Below are positions 45,547 through 49,803 of a stretch of 49,803 nt of DNA, piece by piece. The translations under genes and the position numbers were made by a program. Each line of letters begins with the position of its first letter. Positions within the stretch are counted from its first letter, which is position 1. The DNA is from Lachnospiraceae bacterium (GTDB taxonomy: Bacteria > Bacillota > Clostridia > Lachnospirales > Lachnospiraceae). The stretch lies in NCBI GenBank assembly GCA_024403435.1, contig JAKSRV010000004.1, positions 1-49,803 on the forward strand, in the 5' to 3' direction. The notes under the pieces are model-generated. The model worked only from the letters and a program-made list of their open reading frames with translations, made no database searches and was not told the origin of the DNA.

Positions 45547-46476
45547 TTATTCATCTCCCAGCATCTTTATTACAGAGGTATTGGCGTATGTGAGAGGTGC
45601 ATTGTGGATAAAGAATATTGTACCGTCCACAGGTGCATACAGAGTCTCCAAAATAGTAGCCTCATAAGGATCCAAAATATTAGCTAAAGGAGTGCCCGCA
45701 TCAACCTTCTCACCTGCCTTGACCATAGGCTCAAAGAAGCCCGACTTCTCGGTTCTTACAGAAATGAGTTCCGTATCTTCAATTACACGAGTCTTCTTTT
45801 CGCTTATAGCGCTGTACTTGATGATTCCGCTGTTGGCAAGGAAATTCATTACAGCGATAACAGCCTGTCCTGCTCCGGTATTACTGATTCTCTCAGTAGC
45901 ATTGGTATAAAGAGAAAAAGCAGTGGTATCCCATACCTGCCAGTTGTAGTTAAGAGTAGCAGTATCATAAGGTCTTACACTTCTCTCTACAATATACTTC
46001 ATGCCAAACTTCTTGGCTTCCTCGGCAGTGGTATAACCCTCCTTCATATATCTTACGTGAGGCACAAAATCGCCCGGAGTATAGAAGGAAGTGAACTGAA
46101 TACCGTACTTATAATCCATGATTTCTTTGAACACACCGCCGGCTATTCTCTGTGTGGTTTCTCCCAAATCATAACCGGGGAACATTCTGTTAATATCCGT
46201 GTTATCGGTAGGCCAGAAACGCTTTTGAATATTTACGGAATAAGGATTAATAGAAGGTATAATCAGAATCTTGCAATTCTTCTTAATTCTTCCTTCATCC
46301 TCGAGCTGCTTCATTTTTTTAATCAACTGTGAGCAGCAATAAATCTGCTGAATTTCGTTACCGCGAGTATTACCTACTATACATACAGATTTGTCACCGC
46401 TTCCGAACTCATATCCGGTCACTCTGAAATCATCTCTGTACATTCCTTTTATTTCAAAAATAATTTTCTTATTCAT
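45547..46476 (-). CDS. Aspartoacylase/AstE-like protein lacking the zinc site
   Basis: 309 residues. Paralogue of the next gene upstream: same order, VCIVGNTRGNEIQQ, IPSINPYS, DINRMFPG (substrate Arg kept) and a C-terminal barrel with FFEPMVKAGEKVDAGTPLA ending in APVDGTIFFIHN. But zinc ligand His is Arg 38 (TRGNE for HGDE), the second His is lost (GIQFTS for LDIHA, near 129), and the catalytic Glu segment is changed. So it is probably a binding or regulatory subunit. Overlaps the active paralogue by 8 nt. Confidence 0.75.
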   Translation of the reverse strand: MNKKIIFEIKGMYRDDFRVTGYEFGSGDKSVCIVGNTRGNEIQQIYCCSQLIKKMKQLEDEGRIKKNCKILIIPSINPYSVNIQKRFWPTDNTDINRMFPGYDLGETTQRIAGGVFKEIMDYKYGIQFTSFYTPGDFVPHVRYMKEGYTTAEEAKKFGMKYIVERSVRPYDTATLNYNWQVWDTTAFSLYTNATERISNTGAGQAVIAVMNFLANSGIIKYSAISEKKTRVIEDTELISVRTEKSGFFEPMVKAGEKVDAGTPLANILDPYEATILETLYAPVDGTIFFIHNAPLTYANTSVIKMLGDE

Positions 46477-47422
46477 ACTTGCAGACCTCCTCCTTAAGAA
46501 TTCTTCCCATCAAAGAACCCTCATCAACTATAGGATATTCTCTGATAGTAAAAAGCATTCCTGCCAGAGGTGCGCGCACTTCATCAAGCACCCTTCCGCA
46601 CAGGGGATCTACAATTCTTCCGACTAAATCATTCGCCTGAAGTCTTGCACCATGGCTGACCTCGGGAATAAACAATCCGCTTGCAGATGCATTCAGATAG
46701 CTTACATCATCGGGCTTTCTGGATATCATAGGTTCTCTAACCTCAGCCACTTCTCCCGTCCATATTCCCAGTTCCTTCATCAGGTTAAAAATACCGTCAA
46801 TGAGCTGATCTCCATAGGTCTTGGTCAATCTCATTCCCACGCCCATCTCAACTACCAGTACGGGAGTACCGATACTGTTCAAGCTGTGAGCAAAAGTAGA
46901 TTCCAAAACAGTGCTTGCTCCATGCACCCAAATAAAGTCCACATTCGCCTTCTGCGCAAGTGGAACCAGGGTCTTCTCATGAAGCTCGTTAATTCTGATT
47001 TGGGGGATCTCTGTAAGATAAATATTGCTTGCATGAATATCAAGAACACAATCGGAACCTGCAACGTCCTCCATTATTCCCGCTGCCAAATACTCGGTCA
47101 TATTACCGTCAATATTTCCGGGGAACAATCTGTTCATATCGAGGTCAAAAGCAGGTATACCTCTGGTGATTGAATCTATGCCCAGAGGATTCATTGCCGG
47201 ATATATATCTACTATTCCGGCGAGCTTATCGCTTTCCTGTGCAATTCTTCTCTGCAACTCGTAGCACACATACTGACCTTCTAGCTCGTCACCGTGAATA
47301 CCGGTTACGATGCTGATTCTTTTCATATCACCGTCAGCCTTGAGTGCAGGCTTAATTCTGTTTTTTTGAATCATCAATTTTTCATCGATAGGCAAACCTA
47401 CCGATGCAATTACTTCTACCAT
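46469..47422 (-). CDS. Aspartoacylase/AstE-like zinc amidohydrolase (M14 family)
   Basis: 317 residues. Zinc ligands H43 and E46 in TGIHGDELEG and H130 in VLDIHAS; DMNRLFPG and VVEMGVGMRL supply substrate Arg and catalytic Glu; a C-terminal barrel-sandwich-like domain (GLFIPEVSHGARLQANDLVG, about 237-256) follows, with RAPLAGMLFTIREYP. The family removes acyl groups from N-acyl amino acids (aspartoacylase, succinylglutamate desuccinylase). In this cluster it may hydrolyse an amide made by the ATP-grasp. 29 nt after the transglutaminase gene. Confidence 0.85.
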   Translation of the reverse strand: MVEVIASVGLPIDEKLMIQKNRIKPALKADGDMKRISIVTGIHGDELEGQYVCYELQRRIAQESDKLAGIVDIYPAMNPLGIDSITRGIPAFDLDMNRLFPGNIDGNMTEYLAAGIMEDVAGSDCVLDIHASNIYLTEIPQIRINELHEKTLVPLAQKANVDFIWVHGASTVLESTFAHSLNSIGTPVLVVEMGVGMRLTKTYGDQLIDGIFNLMKELGIWTGEVAEVREPMISRKPDDVSYLNASASGLFIPEVSHGARLQANDLVGRIVDPLCGRVLDEVRAPLAGMLFTIREYPIVDEGSLMGRILKEEVCKYE

Positions 47423-47451
47423 ATTGTTACCTCTTATCCCTAATTATGCGA

Positions 47452-48246
47452 TCAATAATACTTTTCAACCTTAACCATAATGTCCTGAGTCTGCGTTCCG
47501 CCTCCCCACATTACACCGCGGTTGATAGCGCAATCCGTTGCGTCTCTTCCCACACCCAACTTGATATACTCATCTGTAATCTCGGTATCGTGAGTAGGAT
47601 CAAATGCGATATACTTGCCATCACATGCAGCTTCAACCCATGCATGACTTTTGCCCTCTCCGACAATCAGTCCGCACACATATCTGGCAGGAATTGAAAA
47701 CAGTCGGAGTAAGCAAATATAGATATGTGAAAAATCCTGGCACACACCTTTACCGCTCGAGAAACTTTCCTCAGCGGTAGTAGATACTTCCGTGCTTCCA
47801 CTCTCATAAATCATTCTTTCGTAGAGTCTGTGCATTATCTGATAGCACTTGTCTTTGTCTGAAGCAAATCCCATCACTTCGTCCCTTATTTCCTCTGCGA
47901 AGGCTTTGATGTCGTCTCCCGGGATACATTTTCCGTGCGGATATTTATACATTCCGACGGTATTGGAACTTACTCCTTCCGTAATACTAACAGGATGTGT
48001 CTCTACAAGACCTTTGATTGTAAAAACAAATTCTCCGTGAGGTTCACCCTCGCTTCCGATTATCTGAATGTTTCCAAAAGAATCTTTACTTTCAGAGTAT
48101 GTGGTCGGCGGAGTCAAGCTGATATCATACGATATACCAATCTGTCTGAAATCATTTGCCGGAATAGATTTTATTGTAAAGTAGCATTTATCAACCGGTT
48201 CCGAATAACTGATTTTCATAGAATATTCGTAGTTCAAAAAAGCCAT
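47452..48246 (-). CDS. Transglutaminase-like cysteine protease
   Basis: 264 residues. N-terminal beta domain (bacterial transglutaminase N-like, about 1-95), then the papain-like core with Cys 169 (GVCQDFSH), His 201 (SHAWVEA) and Asp 216 (FDPTHD), and the C-terminal RDATDCAINRGVMWGGGTQ, typical of the group next to alpha-E and circularly permuted ATP-grasp proteins. No signal peptide, so cytosolic. Likely a peptidase or amide-bond transferase on the product of the ligase. Confidence 0.9.
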   Translation of the reverse strand: MAFLNYEYSMKISYSEPVDKCYFTIKSIPANDFRQIGISYDISLTPPTTYSESKDSFGNIQIIGSEGEPHGEFVFTIKGLVETHPVSITEGVSSNTVGMYKYPHGKCIPGDDIKAFAEEIRDEVMGFASDKDKCYQIMHRLYERMIYESGSTEVSTTAEESFSSGKGVCQDFSHIYICLLRLFSIPARYVCGLIVGEGKSHAWVEAACDGKYIAFDPTHDTEITDEYIKLGVGRDATDCAINRGVMWGGGTQTQDIMVKVEKYY

Positions 48247-48263
48247 TTTAACACCTTCATTCT

Positions 48264-48929
48264 TTACGCAATAATAGCCTCTACGTTAGCTATTATTCCT
48301 TGATAATCTGTATTACTTTCATTGATAAGTGTACTTACGGTACTGAGAGAAGGCTCGTCATACTTGATTCCGCTTCTGAGTACTCTGGGAATCATTCTCT
48401 GAATCTCTCTCTTTAACTTATTCTTATCAAGTCTGAGACGAGCATATAAATCGATACGTTCTATACGCTTGCCGGCCTTGATTATATTTCTGATCTGCTC
48501 TACATCAATCTGGTCATCTACGATACCCCAGAATGACAATATCTCATCCATAATCTGCTGAAGCTCAATCATTGGAGAGCTGCTCTTTGCCGCATTGTTC
48601 ATGGCATAAATAGAAAGCTGAATATAAGACAACGCATCGGAACCGATAGTCTCTCGGAGTACAATAGCATTGTCATAAGCTCTGATCAGATTGCTGATGA
48701 TAGAGTCTGCTATAGTCTCGTCAAAGGGATATCTGCGCAGGAAATCCTCCTTTGATTCATAGATATCCGGTATATCCAAAGACTTGCAATACTTGTGATA
48801 AATTTCATCGTCTGCATCAATCATCATGTCGAAACTCTTGGCAAACAGATTGAGTGTTGTATAAACTCTCTCTGTATATCTGCCCAACCAATAAAGATGA
48901 TCAACCTGTTCTACTGAGATAATACCCAT
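48264..48929 (-). CDS. Alpha-E domain protein
   Basis: 221 residues, all helical, about two thirds of the usual 310. Start ISVEQVDHLYWLGRYTERVYTTL matches the alpha-E family (DUF403), which always accompanies circularly permuted ATP-grasp ligases and transglutaminases in comparative genomics; its job is unknown. ATG at 48929 overlaps the ATP-grasp gene by 19 nt. Only one repeat of the helical unit seems present, so it is a compact form. Confidence 0.85.
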   Translation of the reverse strand: MGIISVEQVDHLYWLGRYTERVYTTLNLFAKSFDMMIDADDEIYHKYCKSLDIPDIYESKEDFLRRYPFDETIADSIISNLIRAYDNAIVLRETIGSDALSYIQLSIYAMNNAAKSSSPMIELQQIMDEILSFWGIVDDQIDVEQIRNIIKAGKRIERIDLYARLRLDKNKLKREIQRMIPRVLRSGIKYDEPSLSTVSTLINESNTDYQGIIANVEAIIA

Positions 48930-49803
48930 GTGTCTTTGAAACCTCCGCCTTGTGATGAATTAACAATAAATGAATCAGGGTTACGTGAAAATCTTGTGAG
49001 GCCGCTTGCCCAAACTAAGGGTTCGTCAGCCATCAGTACAAATGCTCTTAAGTCTGCCTTTCTTGCTACTATCTCTCCCTCGTCCATGATATCGAGATCC
49101 TGGAAATCGATTACTTCCTGAGCAATAAATCTTCTGGGCTCAGCTTTCAGAAGAGTGATGAAATCCTCCTTCTGCTTAGCAGTCATGGTATTGCCGAATA
49201 CAACTCCGTAACCGCCCGCCTCAGCTACATCCTTGAGTACCAAATCATCGAAATGCTCAAGTACATATTTCATATCATCCTCATAGAAAGGAAGATAAGT
49301 AGGTGCGTTTTTAAGAATAGGCTCCTCATCCAGATAATACTTAATCATCTTGGGTACGAAATAATAAATACCCTTATCATCCGCAACGCCGTTACCGGGT
49401 GCATTGAGAAGCGCTACATTGCCTTTTCTGAATACGTCATATATATGAGGAATACCAATCAGTGATTCGGGATTAAAGTTCATCGGATCGAGGTATTCAT
49501 CGGAAATTCTTCTGTATACTGCTCCGATTTTTTCCTTCACTCCGCTCGCACCTACGTAATAAAGCAAATCATTTTCTACGAACAATTCCGAACCGGTAAC
49601 AAGATGTGCGCCGGTCTTCTCTGCCAGATACGAATGCTCAAAATAAGCTGCATTGTAACGTCCCGGAGTAAGTATTACGGTATGACCGCCGGTATTAACA
49701 TTATCCATTGTTCTGCGAAGGAGATCTGCATAGTTACGGTTATCAATCAACTTGATATTCTGGAATGTTTCCGGCGAACTCTTTCTGCAGAGGTCTCTCG
49801 CAA
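48911..49803 (-). CDS. Circularly permuted ATP-grasp amidoligase (5' end outside window)
   Basis: At least 296 residues visible; the frame stays open to the window edge and a TTG at 49750 is internal. Signature elements: NVALLNAPGNGVADDKGIYYFVPKM, VLKDVAEAGGYGVVFG (ATP loop), RRFIAQEVIDF, ADLRAFVLM and the C-terminal SSQGGGFKDTWVL, all characteristic of the DUF404/407 circularly permuted ATP-grasp family. These enzymes probably form peptide or amide bonds. Most upstream gene seen of the ligase cluster; N-terminal part missing only because of the edge. Confidence 0.92.
   Translation of the reverse strand, partial: ARDLCRKSSPETFQNIKLIDNRNYADLLRRTMDNVNTGGHTVILTPGRYNAAYFEHSYLAEKTGAHLVTGSELFVENDLLYYVGASGVKEKIGAVYRRISDEYLDPMNFNPESLIGIPHIYDVFRKGNVALLNAPGNGVADDKGIYYFVPKMIKYYLDEEPILKNAPTYLPFYEDDMKYVLEHFDDLVLKDVAEAGGYGVVFGNTMTAKQKEDFITLLKAEPRRFIAQEVIDFQDLDIMDEGEIVARKADLRAFVLMADEPLVWASGLTRFSRNPDSFIVNSSQGGGFKDTWVLSQ

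Noticed and set aside
1-49803. tRNA or rRNA genes, insertion sequences, prophage or integron parts
   Set aside because: No transposase, integrase, terminal inverted repeats or tRNA-like cloverleaf were noticed; strand layout and composition look native.

Overview
The window reads as chromosomal DNA of a low-to-moderate GC Firmicute, most likely a Lachnospiraceae member (Butyrivibrio/Roseburia-like). This is inferred from zinc-type S14, an adenylate kinase with a four-cysteine lid, a T-box ahead of thrS, the DapL lysine branch, purine-rich Shine-Dalgarno sites and several protein families common in that family. Nearly everything lies on the minus strand; three genes (26051-26212, 32675-33889, 33975-34484) are on plus.

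Right to left along the minus strand, 12544 to 1 is the S10-spc ribosomal cluster in canonical order: rpsJ rplC rplD rplW rplB rpsS rplV rpsC rplP rpmC rpsQ rplN rplX rplE rpsZ rpsH rplF rplR rpsE rpmD rplO secY adk map infA (cut at the edge). It has a strong promoter and a roughly 270-nt structured leader. The leader has a long-range 13-bp closing helix whose 3' strand could alternatively sequester the rpsJ ribosome site. There is also a structured S10-L3 spacer and an internal hairpin/promoter before rplF. From 25826 to 12968 runs a co-directional housekeeping series: glycosyltransferase, hisC, a small-multidrug-export-family membrane protein, a methyltransferase, hslO, glnA, an ANTAR regulator, dapF, dapL, nfeD-like, argF, birA, a small conserved gene and dusB.

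From 32263 to 26414 lies a spermidine/putrescine-type ABC operon (potA potB potC potD) plus a serine hydrolase. Its transcript seems to start on the 5' strand of a 10-bp GC-rich helix whose 3' strand, about 110 nt later, precedes a U-rich tract, so this is a candidate regulatory RNA. Divergent from it are a MalY/PatB-like aminotransferase and a conserved cytosolic protein. thrS follows with promoter and T-box; its TGS domain is almost entirely missing. Next come an ECF sigma/membrane partner/lipoprotein module and a membrane acyltransferase with a small partner.

The most unusual part is 40257-49803. At the right edge is an amidoligase-type cluster: circularly permuted ATP-grasp (5' cut), alpha-E protein, transglutaminase-like protease, then two aspartoacylase-like M14 proteins (one with an intact zinc site, one without), then a six-helix FUSC/ArAE-type membrane protein fused to a HAD-like domain that has lost its catalytic aspartates. 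After a terminator come two different overlapping MutS-like ATPases and a YjjG-like HAD nucleotidase. A coherent reading (inference) is that the first group makes, trims, senses and exports a small amide-linked metabolite. The role of the MutS-like pair is unknown.
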